A DNA stretch of 19,302 bases from a bacterium (GTDB lineage: Bacteria > Latescibacterota > Latescibacteria > Latescibacterales > Latescibacteraceae): NCBI GenBank assembly GCA_021372535.1, contig JAJFUH010000002.1:1-19302 (forward strand), written 5' to 3'. The notes below the pieces were generated by a model. It saw only the letters and a program-made list of their open reading frames with translations. It did no database searches and had not been told where the DNA came from. Made by a program: the position numbers and the translations under genes. Within the stretch, counting starts at the first letter, position 1; each line of letters starts with the position of its first letter. Positions 1 to 7,383 of this stretch are shown one piece after another.

Positions 1-209
1 GCCACAAGAGAGGGGAAGCGCCCGCTAACATCTATTTTATCAAGGTGTTATGCGCGGGGTGAGTTTCCATGGTTAAGAGTGGCAACTATCATATTCTACT
101 GCAAATAAAAGGTACTCAGTAGTTTAACCGGACAGTTCTGATCTATATTCTCAGTAAATTCATGGTTTAATTACCCCGATTTCAATCATTCATGAAAGGG
201 AGCCTGTCT
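1..209. other. Left-edge region without a recognisable gene
   Basis: No coding region with recognisable homology is visible before the DUF4861 gene. The plus-strand frame from base 1 is open only to a TAA at 106-108 and shows nothing familiar. A partly complementary pair lies at about 21-32 and 47-60 (CCGCTAACA against TGTTATGCGCGG) and could form a bulged hairpin. It may be the tail of a repeat or of an element beyond the left edge. No convincing sigma-70 promoter was seen. Confidence 0.4.
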
Positions 210-1565
210 ATGCGCTGTGCAAGGATGTTTCCGGTATGGTGTGTCTTCTTTTTATTTTCCACGGCTGTTGTTTTCCCCCAGACGGAGGGCTGGTATACCG
301 AAGGGGATTTCGCGCCGACAAAACGCATCAGGGTCACAGTGACCAACACGCTCGACATGAATCGTAAGGACTGCCCGGTGGTTATCACGCGCGCTCAGTC
401 GCCGGTGGCAAGCACATACGAGGCCGATGTTTTCGTGATCGACCCGACGCTTCCCTCGCAGCCCGAGCCGACTCTCGATCAGAAGAAGGCGACCGGCAGC
501 GGCATTTCACTCAAGGAGACCAACGGCCACCATATAGCGTACCAGCTCGATGACCTCGACAAGGACGGTGTCTGGGACGAACTGTTCTTCATGAGCGATT
601 TCAAGCCCCGCGAAACGAAGACGTTTTTCGTGTACATCGGCACGAACGACCGGGGTATCTTCGCCCACGAGACCCATGCCGAGATCGGCGCCTACGGCCG
701 TCACATCGTCCCCTGGTGGGAATCGAAAGTCATGGGCTGGAAGCTCTGGTATTTCAGCGATGTCGACCTCTACGGCAAACGTGAGCCGATGCTCGTGTCG
801 AACCACGAGAACACATCGAACATCTCCGGATATACCGCCGGTTCTGTCTACGGCAACGACATCATGACCGTGGAGGATTCGTTCGGCGCCGGGGGAATAT
901 GCCTCTTCGAGGACACGGCGAAACCGACCGCAGTATCACGCCCCCGGTACAGCCCGTTCCGCGGGAAGGGGCAGGTGCAGGACACCCGGTATGCGTTCGA
1001 TACGGTGGTGAACGGCCCGCTGCGGAGCATGATCCGCGTCCACATCATGAACTGGCGCTCCGGCTCCGGCGCGTACGAGCTCGAACAGCTCTACACGGCG
1101 TACAGGGACAAGAGCTATTCCACCTGCATGGTGCGGTTTCTGAAATTCTTCCCCGAAAAGAACGGCACGACATTCGGCTGCGCCATCAGGAAACTCATGA
1201 ACGAGGAGCGCTCGTACCATAAGGGCGGAGTCATCATGTCCTTCGCCAAAAATGTCGACATTTTCGATCCCGATGTCCAGCGCGAGTTCGAGACACGGCT
1301 CAATGTCGCCTTCATCGGCACCGCGCTTGTCATGAAGGACAGCTACAAGCCCGAGTACCGGTACATCGACGATTCCTACGGCGCTCATGCGTTCTCCCTG
1401 CCGGTGAACGACAGCAGTCTGGCATACGAATATCTCATCGCCGCGGGGTGGAGCGACGGCTCGGTCAATAAAACCGCGCAGGAATTCGAGACCTATGTGC
1501 TCGATACCGCGAAGGAGTACAACAATCCGGTGGTGGTCAAATCCCTTGCGCCGGAAACAAAATAG
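210..1565 (+). CDS. Exported DUF4861 family protein
   Basis: This 451-residue protein matches my memory of DUF4861, a family of roughly 400 residues found with polysaccharide lyases and glycoside hydrolases in Bacteroidetes and relatives. No biochemical function is established for it that I know of. Visible hallmarks are the early strand RIRVTVTNTLDMNRKDCPVV, the central block PWWESKVMGWKLWYFSDVDL followed by YGKRE, and a C-terminal region containing AYEYLIAAGWSDGS. The N-terminus is a signal peptide (basic MRCAR, then a hydrophobic core ending near FPQ), so the protein should be exported. An ATG also exists at 192, but AAGGGAG at 196-202 sits 7 bases before the ATG at 210, so I prefer 210. 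It lies upstream of the lyase and glycosidase genes and may act in the same polysaccharide pathway; that role is inferred. Fold unknown, probably beta-rich. Confidence 0.72.
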   Translation: MRCARMFPVWCVFFLFSTAVVFPQTEGWYTEGDFAPTKRIRVTVTNTLDMNRKDCPVVITRAQSPVASTYEADVFVIDPTLPSQPEPTLDQKKATGSGISLKETNGHHIAYQLDDLDKDGVWDELFFMSDFKPRETKTFFVYIGTNDRGIFAHETHAEIGAYGRHIVPWWESKVMGWKLWYFSDVDLYGKREPMLVSNHENTSNISGYTAGSVYGNDIMTVEDSFGAGGICLFEDTAKPTAVSRPRYSPFRGKGQVQDTRYAFDTVVNGPLRSMIRVHIMNWRSGSGAYELEQLYTAYRDKSYSTCMVRFLKFFPEKNGTTFGCAIRKLMNEERSYHKGGVIMSFAKNVDIFDPDVQREFETRLNVAFIGTALVMKDSYKPEYRYIDDSYGAHAFSLPVNDSSLAYEYLIAAGWSDGSVNKTAQEFETYVLDTAKEYNNPVVVKSLAPETK

Positions 1566-1618
1566 GAATTACCGTTAAAGTTCGGGACAATCCGGCAGCG
1601 CCCGACAGGAGGCGTATT

Positions 1619-1982
1619 ATGAGCTGGCTTGATTTCGAAATAATGTCCATCATGTTTAAAATCCGTGATATAATGACCCCATCGGAAAAAGTCCTCGTTG
1701 AAGCGGGAGCTTCGTACCGTCGAAACCGGTCTTACCGACTGTGCAACCGGTCTTAACGATGGTGATGTCGATGTTGCGCTGCTTTATGACACGTTTCACG
1801 ACCTGGAAAAACCTGCGGCGGTGCTCCGGGAACTTCACCGTGTCCTGAAGCCTGGTGGCATCCTGTCATTCAGCGACCACCACATGAAGGAACCCGACAT
1901 ACTGGCCGGAATTGCCGCAGGCGGGCTGTTTGCACTGCTCAGGCGCGGGGAAAAGACATATACGTTTGCGAAACAGGGGTGA
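1619..1982 (+). pseudogene. Class I SAM-dependent methyltransferase, internally deleted and frameshifted
   Basis: An AGGAGG at 1607-1612 and an ATG at 1619 open a reading frame that starts like a known methyltransferase subgroup (MSWLDFEIMSIMFKIRD, then SEKVLVEAGA) and stops at about 1755 after unrelated residues. The second half continues in another frame (about 1698-1982) with VDVALLYDTFHDL, LRELHRVLKPGGILSFSDHH and a TYTF ending. Intact relatives carry about 55-65 residues between these parts, including the glycine-rich SAM-binding motif I (GxGxG) and the acidic motif II. Here they are missing, and the reading frame shifts as well. One base error cannot explain this, so I call a real deletion. 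An 11-bp direct repeat (AACCGGTCTTA at 1724-1734 and 1745-1755) lies just after the junction. The product should not bind SAM. An alternative is that the 3' part is expressed alone from a TTG start, which seems unlikely. Confidence 0.8.
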
Positions 1983-2036
1983 GCCGGTACTGCAAGAAGG
2001 CGATTTACAGGCATATTCTTATTCAGGGGGTAGATT

Positions 2037-2651
2037 ATGAAGAAACTGCTGATTGTGCCTGCTGTTCTGGTTATTATCGCATGTGTGCTGTTTTTCTTTT
2101 TCATGCCGAAAGGTCCTGATCTTTCGCAGTTCGACTTTCTTAAAAATCCGAGGATAACGGAGCTGCAGAACCAGAAAATGCTGGTCGTTGAAGCCACGGG
2201 CGATCCGAATACTGCCGGAGGGAAAGCGTTCGGTACCCTTTTCAAAACATATTTTAAAATCAAGGGGATTCCGAAGGGCCCGCATATGCCTGCACCCCGT
2301 GCCCGGTGGCCGTTGTCCCTTGACACGCCGAAGTCGGAATGGACCGGTGTCTATGCACTGCCGGTTCCCGAAAACACGACGGAGCTTCCCGAAGTGAAAC
2401 ACGCGCCGGAGATAACCGTTTCGCTCGCGACATGGGAGTACGGCGAAGTGGCGGAAATTCTCCACATCGGCCCCTATACCAGTGAAGAACCCACGGTAAA
2501 AAGGCTCATGGATTTCATCGGGCAGCAGGGGTATGCTGTCACCGGCAACCACGAGGAAGAATACATAAAAGGGCCGGGGATGTTTTTCAAGGGAAACCCG
2601 GAGAAATACTACACTATCATACGGTACCGCGTAAAAAAACAGAAAATGTAA
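2037..2651 (+). CDS. Membrane-anchored GyrI-like small-molecule-binding protein
   Basis: This 204-residue protein has one N-terminal hydrophobic segment (about residues 4-23, KKLLIVPAV to LFFFF). A soluble domain follows that resembles the GyrI/SOUL-like (AraC effector-binding) fold. Supporting motifs are LVVEATGDPNTAGGKAFGTL (49-68), the block GEVAEILHIGPYTSEEPTVK (136-155), and EEYIKGPG (174-181), where the Glu is the usual ligand-pocket position. GyrI-like domains bind small hydrophobic or cationic molecules; some are fused to transcription factors and others stand alone. The membrane anchor suggests ligand capture at the inner membrane, with topology unresolved. CAGGGGG at 2025-2030 precedes the ATG by 6 bases. 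It lies 54 bases after the methyltransferase pseudogene, and the two may once have formed a unit. Ligand unknown. Confidence 0.75.
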   Translation: MKKLLIVPAVLVIIACVLFFFFMPKGPDLSQFDFLKNPRITELQNQKMLVVEATGDPNTAGGKAFGTLFKTYFKIKGIPKGPHMPAPRARWPLSLDTPKSEWTGVYALPVPENTTELPEVKHAPEITVSLATWEYGEVAEILHIGPYTSEEPTVKRLMDFIGQQGYAVTGNHEEEYIKGPGMFFKGNPEKYYTIIRYRVKKQKM

Positions 2652-2735
2652 GCCCATCCTGCATTGAGACGGCCGCCGGGTGATGTACGGAATACCGGCA
2701 GACCGTGAATAGACCGGAAAGCAAGGATAAAGAGA

Positions 2736-3209
2736 ATGACTCCCGCAGTCACAGCGGCACAGAAGGCGAAGATACCGTTTACGCTCCACGAGTACGAGCA
2801 CAATCCCGCCGCCTCCTCGTTCGGCGAAGAAGCAGCCCGTGCGCTCGGTGTGAGCGAGGACCGTGTGTTCAAGACCCTCATCGTGGCGCTCGACGGCCAG
2901 AAAAGCCGTCTTGCGGTCGCGATTGTACCCGTCTCGAAGCAGCTCGACCTCAAGGTTTTTGCGGCTGTCATTGGCGCAAGAAAAGCAGAAATGGCCGATA
3001 CCAGGGAAGCAGAGCGCGCCACGGGGTATGTCGTGGGCGGCATCAGCCCCCTCGGACAGCGGAAACGTCTCCCGACGGTTGTCGATGTGTCGGCAGATAT
3101 GTTCGATACGGTGTATGTGAGCGCCGGGAAACGGGGACTCCAGATCGAGCTTGCCCCGGGGAGCCTTGCAACGATGACCGGCGCGAAAACGGCGGCGATC
3201 GCGCGGTGA
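2736..3209 (+). CDS. ybaK: Cys-tRNA(Pro)/Cys-tRNA(Cys) deacylase YbaK
   Basis: This 157-residue protein is full length for YbaK/EbsC of the INS (ProX-like) trans-editing superfamily, which hydrolyses Cys mischarged onto tRNA(Pro) in the cytoplasm. It shows the family landmarks HEYEHNPAASSFGEEAARAL (18-37), the catalytic-type lysine in DRVFKTLIV (K46, which matches E. coli numbering), and GYVVGGISPLGQRKRLPTVV with G101 and the substrate-binding GGISP loop. The C-terminus GLQIELAPGSL is also typical. Start: AAGGA at 2723-2727 is 8 bases from the ATG. It is a housekeeping quality-control gene and has no evident link to the carbohydrate genes. The gap to the upstream gene is 84 bases. I see no defect in the sequence. 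Confidence 0.93.
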   Translation: MTPAVTAAQKAKIPFTLHEYEHNPAASSFGEEAARALGVSEDRVFKTLIVALDGQKSRLAVAIVPVSKQLDLKVFAAVIGARKAEMADTREAERATGYVVGGISPLGQRKRLPTVVDVSADMFDTVYVSAGKRGLQIELAPGSLATMTGAKTAAIAR

Positions 3210-3246
3210 GGTAATGATGAGCGGTGATAAAACAACAGGGCCGGCT

Positions 3247-3268
3247 GGGACAGGTCGCGACCTGTCCC
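3247..3268. repeat. Perfect 22-bp REP-like palindrome, copy 1
   Basis: The left half GGGACAGGTCG is followed immediately by its exact reverse complement. The copy lies between ybaK and the RAYT transposase start. GGTGATAAAA at 3223-3232 begins 24 bases before it. An identical palindrome occurs at 3617-3638. Position next to a RAYT gene fits a REP/REPIN-type element mobilised by that enzyme. Confidence 0.85.
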
Positions 3269-3301
3269 TACGTTTCGCAACGTTTCACCGGTTATACAGA
3301 C

Positions 3302-3874
3302 ATGAAATACAATCGAAAATCAAACAGGTTACGGGACTATGATTACGCAAGCGATGGTTATTATTTCGTCACCATATGCACGAAAAACCATGTCGAATAT
3401 TTCGGGACGGTAGACCATGGAATCATGATTCTGAACGACTGCGGACGAATAATAGAACATCAGTGGAAGCATATGGAGACAAGGTATGATTATGTAAGCC
3501 TGGATGCATGTATCGTTATGCCTGATCATGTTCACGGTATAATTGTTATACGTCATGAGTCAGAATTGAATGCCGGTGAGGAAATGATAAAAGGTGATAA
3601 AATATTACACCAAATAGGGACAGGTCGCGACCTGTCCCTGCGGGAACAATGCAATTCCTCACGATTGGTACCACATAAAATAAAAACCTTATCGAACCTG
3701 ATCGGGGCGTTTAAAACCACTACATCCAAAGAAATACATCTCATCGGTGTCAACCGGTTTGCATGGCAGCGGTCATTGTACGACCACATAATCAGAAATT
3801 CCGAATCACTGGATGCCATCCGAACCTATATTACAGAAAATCCTTTGCGACGGACAGGAGGGCTGACATGCTGA
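3302..3874 (+). CDS. REP-associated tyrosine transposase (RAYT, Y1/HUH family)
   Basis: This 190-residue protein belongs to the IS200-related Y1 transposases, single-strand DNA nucleases thought to move REP palindromes. It has the family start (YDYASDGYYFVTICTKN, 13-29), the HUH metal motif in MPDHVHGIIV (H76, H78), and LSNLIGAFKTTTSKEI (130-145). The catalytic Tyr is in FAWQRSLYDHIIRN (Y160), and the tail ITENPLR is typical. The frame extends upstream to a GTG at 3224, but that part would translate a REP palindrome, so the ATG at 3302 is chosen although no clear Shine-Dalgarno site precedes it. Residues 106-113 (GTGRDLSL) are encoded by a second identical palindrome inside the gene. The gene is visibly more AT-rich than its neighbours, fitting a mobile gene. 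Its end overlaps the GH5 start by 7 bases. The active-site residues and frame are intact. Confidence 0.9.
   Translation: MKYNRKSNRLRDYDYASDGYYFVTICTKNHVEYFGTVDHGIMILNDCGRIIEHQWKHMETRYDYVSLDACIVMPDHVHGIIVIRHESELNAGEEMIKGDKILHQIGTGRDLSLREQCNSSRLVPHKIKTLSNLIGAFKTTTSKEIHLIGVNRFAWQRSLYDHIIRNSESLDAIRTYITENPLRRTGGLTC
3617..3638. repeat. Perfect 22-bp REP-like palindrome, copy 2, inside the RAYT gene
   Basis: This is identical to the copy at 3247-3268 and is preceded at the same 24-base distance by GGTGATAAAA (3593-3602). It is read in frame as GTGRDLS within a loop of the transposase between the HUH motif and the C-terminal Tyr region, without breaking the frame. Confidence 0.85.
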
Positions 3875-4911
3875 ATAAACGTAATATACTGTTTTTAAAA
3901 GGATTTGTGCTGATAACAGTGTTTGTGGGGGCCCTGTTTATCACCGCTCCGGGAACCGTCTGCGCCGCGGGTAATCCCCCCGATGCGTTCAAGCAGAATG
4001 CCCGTCTCGGCAGAGGAGGCAATCTCGGGAATATCCTCTACCGCTTCGATACCTGGGATAAAAAGATGGAACAGGATGAACTCGACCTCATAAAGAAGGC
4101 GGGATTCACCAATGTCCGCATCAACATCGGGCCGTTCTCGCATTGCTCGGACAAACCCCCTTATACGATCGAACCGGCATTCTACGAACGTGTGGACTGG
4201 ACGGTCAATCAGGCGCTTTCACGCGGATTCACCGTAATCATCGACAACCACGAGTACCATGCGATGGGGGACGATCCGATGGGCAACAGGGATAAGTTCC
4301 TGGCAACATGGAAACAGATGGCCGATCATTACAAGGACTTTCCGGACAATGTCTATTTAGGTGTCCTCAACGAACCTTATAATAACCTGACGCCTTATTT
4401 GTGGAATTACTTCCTGAAAGACGCCCTGAAAATTATCCGCGCTTCGAATCCGGACAGAACGCTCGTCCTCGGACCGGGCGCATGGAACGGCATCAAGGCC
4501 ATCGAGGAGCTCGAGCTTCCCGAAGACGACCGCAACATCATAGTCGAAATCCATTACTACAGCCCGCACCATTTCACTCATCAGGGCGCATCGTTCGCAA
4601 AGGGAAGCGAGGAATGGCTCGGTATGACATGGAGAGCCACACCGGAGGAAAAACAGGCGGTCACCGACGATTTCAACAAGGCAGTCGACTGGGCACAACG
4701 TCACAACCGGCCGCTCTTTCTCGGTGAGTTCGGCGCATATAAAAAAGCAGACATGGAGTCGCGCATCGCATGGACCCGTTTCATCAGGCAAACCGCGGAA
4801 AAAGATGGGATGAGCTGGTCGATATGGGAGCTTATGGAAACGGGATTCGGAGTGTACGATCCGGAAAAGAAGGCATGGATACAGCCGCTTCTCGATGCGC
4901 TTGTCAAATAA
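3868..4911 (+). CDS. Secreted GH5 family glycoside hydrolase (endo-beta-1,4-glucanase-like)
   Basis: This 347-residue enzyme has a signal peptide (MLNKRN, then a hydrophobic stretch ending TVCAAG near residue 35) and a full (beta/alpha)8 GH5 catalytic domain. Landmarks in order are NVRINIGPF with R84, IIDNHEYHAM with H128, the acid/base Glu in GVLNEPYN (E169), HYYSPHHFTHQG with H229 and Y230, and the nucleophile in FLGEFGAY (E287). SWSIWEL (W320) forms the substrate-binding wall. GH5 enzymes cleave beta-1,4-linked glucans, mannans or related polymers by a retaining mechanism; the exact substrate is not readable here. No carbohydrate-binding module is present. AGGAGGG at 3856-3862, inside the end of the RAYT gene, is 5 bases from the ATG, which decides the start over longer in-frame extensions. 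The stop codon lies in the first copy of a 43-bp repeat. Subfamily not assigned. Confidence 0.9.
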   Translation: MLNKRNILFLKGFVLITVFVGALFITAPGTVCAAGNPPDAFKQNARLGRGGNLGNILYRFDTWDKKMEQDELDLIKKAGFTNVRINIGPFSHCSDKPPYTIEPAFYERVDWTVNQALSRGFTVIIDNHEYHAMGDDPMGNRDKFLATWKQMADHYKDFPDNVYLGVLNEPYNNLTPYLWNYFLKDALKIIRASNPDRTLVLGPGAWNGIKAIEELELPEDDRNIIVEIHYYSPHHFTHQGASFAKGSEEWLGMTWRATPEEKQAVTDDFNKAVDWAQRHNRPLFLGEFGAYKKADMESRIAWTRFIRQTAEKDGMSWSIWELMETGFGVYDPEKKAWIQPLLDALVK

Positions 4912-4952
4912 AGACAGGCAGAAGGCGTTAATGACAGGCATAAGGCATAAGG
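4910..4952 (+). repeat. 43-bp direct repeat, copy 1
   Basis: It begins AAAGACAGGCAGAAGG and ends CATAAGGCATAAGG, and matches 5012-5054 base for base. It starts inside the TAA stop codon of the GH5 gene (4909-4911). Confidence 0.85.
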
Positions 4953-5011
4953 CACAAGGCAGAAGAGGAAAAGACAGAGACTAAGGCACTGAGGGGCTAA
5001 GGTATAATACA

Positions 5012-5054
5012 AAAGACAGGCAGAAGGCGTTAATGACAGGCATAAGGCATAAGG
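5012..5054 (+). repeat. 43-bp direct repeat, copy 2
   Basis: Exact second copy, 102 bases downstream of the first start. The 59 bases between the copies are variants of the same short words (AAGGCACAAGGCAGAAG, CTAAGGCACTGAGGGG), so the unit may have grown by slippage or recombination. Confidence 0.85.
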
Positions 5055-5146
5055 GGAAAGATTAAAGACAGGAGAAGGGGAAAAGGGATAATTCATGATT
5101 GAACCGTTCCCGTTATAGCCGTGTTCCGGTCTCAGGAGAGAGAACC

Positions 5147-7114
5147 ATGAAAAGAGCGTATAGTGCGTGTTGTCTCGTAATCTGCGGCATAACAATCATC
5201 GTTTCCACCGTATCAGCCGCTGTCGGCTCGACTACGGTCGCCCCGTGGAAAGACAATAAAAAAGGCGCGTACAGTATGGGATTCGACGACAGCATGCAGT
5301 CCCACCGTGATTACTGCATACCCAACCTCATACAACGGGGACTCGTGGCTTCGTTCTGGGTGAATCCCGCAACAACCCGTTACGGGTACGGTATCGACAC
5401 ATGGGAAAGCCTCGCGAGCCGGACGGGAATGGAGCTGTGCGACCATTCGATGGATCACAACGGGGCCAATTTCATGGAAGAGGCCGATTATGAGATTGGG
5501 GAGACCGCGCGGATAATACGGTCGCTCAATCCGCCGGGATCGAGCGATCTGGTCCTGTTCAACCGCGGCGGGGGAACCTCCTGGCCCAAGGGATACGAAT
5601 ATATCATCGGCAAACACGGTCTCGTCGACGGACGGGGCGGCGGAATTCAATACAGAGGCCCCGACAATGCGGACAGCCTCATCGCGCATGCCCGCCGTGC
5701 GATCGAAGAGGGGACATGGACAGCCATGTATACGCACGGCACGGGACCGTACCTCGAATGGCTTGGATTCGAGCCATCCCATTTCGAGGCTTTTCTTGAC
5801 TATCTCGCCTCGGTGAAGGACAAGCTGTGGACAGGAACATACGGGGATGTCCACAAGTACGAGCAGGAGCGGATTTCCGCCCGGGTCGCCGTAATCGAGG
5901 CTTCGAACAGCCTCATCCGGCTCGAATTGGCATCCGATGCCGATCCCGACCGGTACGATTTCCCGCTTACCCTGCTTACCGAAGTGCCGAAAAACTGGAA
6001 ATTCTGCCATGTCAACCAGGGCGATCTCGAAAGCATTGTCCCCGTCACAGCAGGCATGGCGCAATACGGAGCGGTACCCGGGAGAGGGGAGATACGGCTG
6101 ACGAGCACAGCGATGGATACGACTCCACCCGGCAAGCCTATTGTTCGGGACGGAACGGGAGCCGATCTTGCATATACGCCCCATACGACACGGCTTGCGG
6201 CGAACTGGGACCGGTGTCTCGATCCGGAATCGGGCATCGCGCGGTACTGGTACAGGATCGGCATAACTCCGGGTGGCGCGGAGATAATCGACTGGATCGA
6301 CAACGGGCGTTCGACGAGCGTCACGGTAACGAGGACGAATCTGTCGCTGACCAGAGGGGTCACCTACTATGTCACCGTCAAAGCGGTAAACGGCGTCGGA
6401 TTGACCTCAGTGGGAACATCGGACGGTCAGACTGTGGAAATGAAGCCCGATTATGTGTCGTTTGCCGAGAATTTCGAGAGCGGGAGCGCCGCGGCATGGA
6501 AGGAAGATTCCCGGAACGGCAGGAATACGCTGTCGGTGTTACGGAATGCCGCCCACGGAGGAACGTACGGAATTGCGTGTCATGTGGAAGACACGAACGG
6601 GATCTCGCTCAGGAAAAACGATGTGACAACACTCGACGACACTTATGTGCGGTTCTATTTCAGGCTGAGCAGGAATTTTGTCCTGCCCGATAACAGGACC
6701 GTGCATATCATGCGCCTCACGAATTCGGTCGACTTCCTTGTCGCGGACGTATTTCTTTCCTCCGGGAACGGCGGGCCGTACGTTTATGTGGTATGCAACG
6801 ACAACAAGCGCCGGAATTTCACGCTTCCGTGCCCGAGCAGCTATATTCCCGGCCTCGCGCATGTCTCGCCGGATTCCTGGCACTGCATCGATATACGGTG
6901 TAAAGCCGACGCCGGCAACGGGGGCTTCGAACTGTGGGTCGACGGAGACAGGAAAATGTCCTTCCTCCACCGGTTCACAAACGGCTGGGAACTCAGGAAC
7001 ATGACGGTCGGCGTAATCAGTAGTTCGGGCGGGGTATCGGGTAGCATATATTTTGACGATATTACGGTTTCCGACAGTTATCCCGGTGCGCCGCAGCTTA
7101 CGACTGCCAGATGA
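5147..7114 (+). CDS. Exported NodB-like polysaccharide deacetylase with FN3 and concanavalin-like C-terminal domains
   Basis: This 655-residue modular protein has a signal peptide (1-25, MKRAYSACC to STVSAA). A deacetylase-type domain (about 30-240) carries the carbohydrate esterase 4 metal residues: the Asp pair in MGFDDSMQSH (D47, D48), HSMDHNGANF (H100, H104), FNRGGGTSWP (R140, like the motif-3 Arg), and MYTHGTGPY (H197). The usual TFDDG is FDDS here. A linker (about 240-322) leads to a fibronectin type III domain (about 325-425; TTPPGKP, YYVTVKAVNGVG). The last part (about 430-645) resembles a concanavalin/LamG-like lectin fold (FAENFESG, YVRFYFRLS, GGFELWVDGD, SIYFDDITVSD). Such enzymes remove N- or O-acetyl groups from polysaccharides; the other domains likely bind them. 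AGGAGAG at 5134-5140, 6 bases before the ATG, fixes the start; an in-frame TTG at 5099 is less likely. Substrate unknown. Confidence 0.8.
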   Translation: MKRAYSACCLVICGITIIVSTVSAAVGSTTVAPWKDNKKGAYSMGFDDSMQSHRDYCIPNLIQRGLVASFWVNPATTRYGYGIDTWESLASRTGMELCDHSMDHNGANFMEEADYEIGETARIIRSLNPPGSSDLVLFNRGGGTSWPKGYEYIIGKHGLVDGRGGGIQYRGPDNADSLIAHARRAIEEGTWTAMYTHGTGPYLEWLGFEPSHFEAFLDYLASVKDKLWTGTYGDVHKYEQERISARVAVIEASNSLIRLELASDADPDRYDFPLTLLTEVPKNWKFCHVNQGDLESIVPVTAGMAQYGAVPGRGEIRLTSTAMDTTPPGKPIVRDGTGADLAYTPHTTRLAANWDRCLDPESGIARYWYRIGITPGGAEIIDWIDNGRSTSVTVTRTNLSLTRGVTYYVTVKAVNGVGLTSVGTSDGQTVEMKPDYVSFAENFESGSAAAWKEDSRNGRNTLSVLRNAAHGGTYGIACHVEDTNGISLRKNDVTTLDDTYVRFYFRLSRNFVLPDNRTVHIMRLTNSVDFLVADVFLSSGNGGPYVYVVCNDNKRRNFTLPCPSSYIPGLAHVSPDSWHCIDIRCKADAGNGGFELWVDGDRKMSFLHRFTNGWELRNMTVGVISSSGGVSGSIYFDDITVSDSYPGAPQLTTAR

Positions 7115-7383
7115 TTCCACCCGGTGATGAATCCCCGGATTATTACAGAAAAGTGCCCGCGGGGCTTTTCAACGGGCTTATGAATTCACAGGCTTTAATG
7201 GTCTATATTCTATTTATAATCAATGCATTACAATACAATTTATCGTGGATTTCAAAGGGGTCGCCAGTCAACACGTAGTGCTGGTTTACATGCCCTTGAC
7301 AGCGAACAAACAATATACTTCGTCACCGGGCGTGTGAAAAAGAGCCTTTTTAACCGCCCTCCAAGGATGAAAGAGGAAAAATA
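7115..7383. other. Intergenic region before the large lyase gene
   Basis: These 269 bases hold a possible terminator (7148-7170) and an AT-rich stretch (7200-7250) with no recognisable gene. A perfect TTGACA lies at 7296-7301, but the nearest TATACT (7314-7319) is only 12 bases away, so no standard promoter is called. The lyase Shine-Dalgarno is AGAGGA at 7371-7376. Confidence 0.5.
7148..7170 (+). terminator. Possible intrinsic terminator after the deacetylase-like gene
   Basis: A short hairpin GCCC (7155-7158), loop GCG, GGGC (7162-7165) is extended by GAAAA and TTTTC arms with a two-base bulge. A short T run (7166-7169) follows. The small stem makes this only a moderate candidate. Confidence 0.4.

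Larger units (their letters stand above)
4910..5092 (+). repeat. Purine-rich degenerate repeat tract (AAGGCATAAGG-type units)
   Basis: The whole interval is built from purine-rich short words (GACAGGC, AAGGCATAAGGC, CAGAAGG, AAGGGGAAA) with almost no pyrimidine runs on this strand. It contains a 43-bp perfect direct repeat and ends shortly before the deacetylase-like gene. A TATAAT at 5003-5008 is present but has no -35 partner. No ORF in it looks real. Confidence 0.75.

Noticed and set aside
21-62. Possible integron attC site (GCTAACA ... TGTTATGC pair)
   Set aside because: The halves do not fit RYYYAAC/GTTRRRY, the total span of about 40 bases is below the usual attC length, and no integrase or cassette is present. 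It is kept only as a possible hairpin.
3224-3301. Longer RAYT start at a GTG (78 bases upstream)
   Set aside because: The added residues would be translated REP palindrome and spacer; the family start motif begins shortly after the ATG at 3302.
5003-5008. TATAAT in the purine-rich tract as promoter of the deacetylase-like gene
   Set aside because: No -35 element at suitable spacing; the word arises in low-complexity sequence.
4910-5054. CRISPR-like array
   Set aside because: Only two long copies exist, with a spacer made of the same low-complexity words and no cas genes; it is a simple direct repeat.
5213-6184. Minus-strand open frame opposite the deacetylase-like gene
   Set aside because: Composition-driven shadow frame: no family signature, and the opposite strand encodes intact NodB motifs.
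7296-7319. Promoter with perfect TTGACA before the lyase gene
   Set aside because: The only -10-like word (TATACT) is 12 bases away instead of about 17, and no alternative lies at the right distance.
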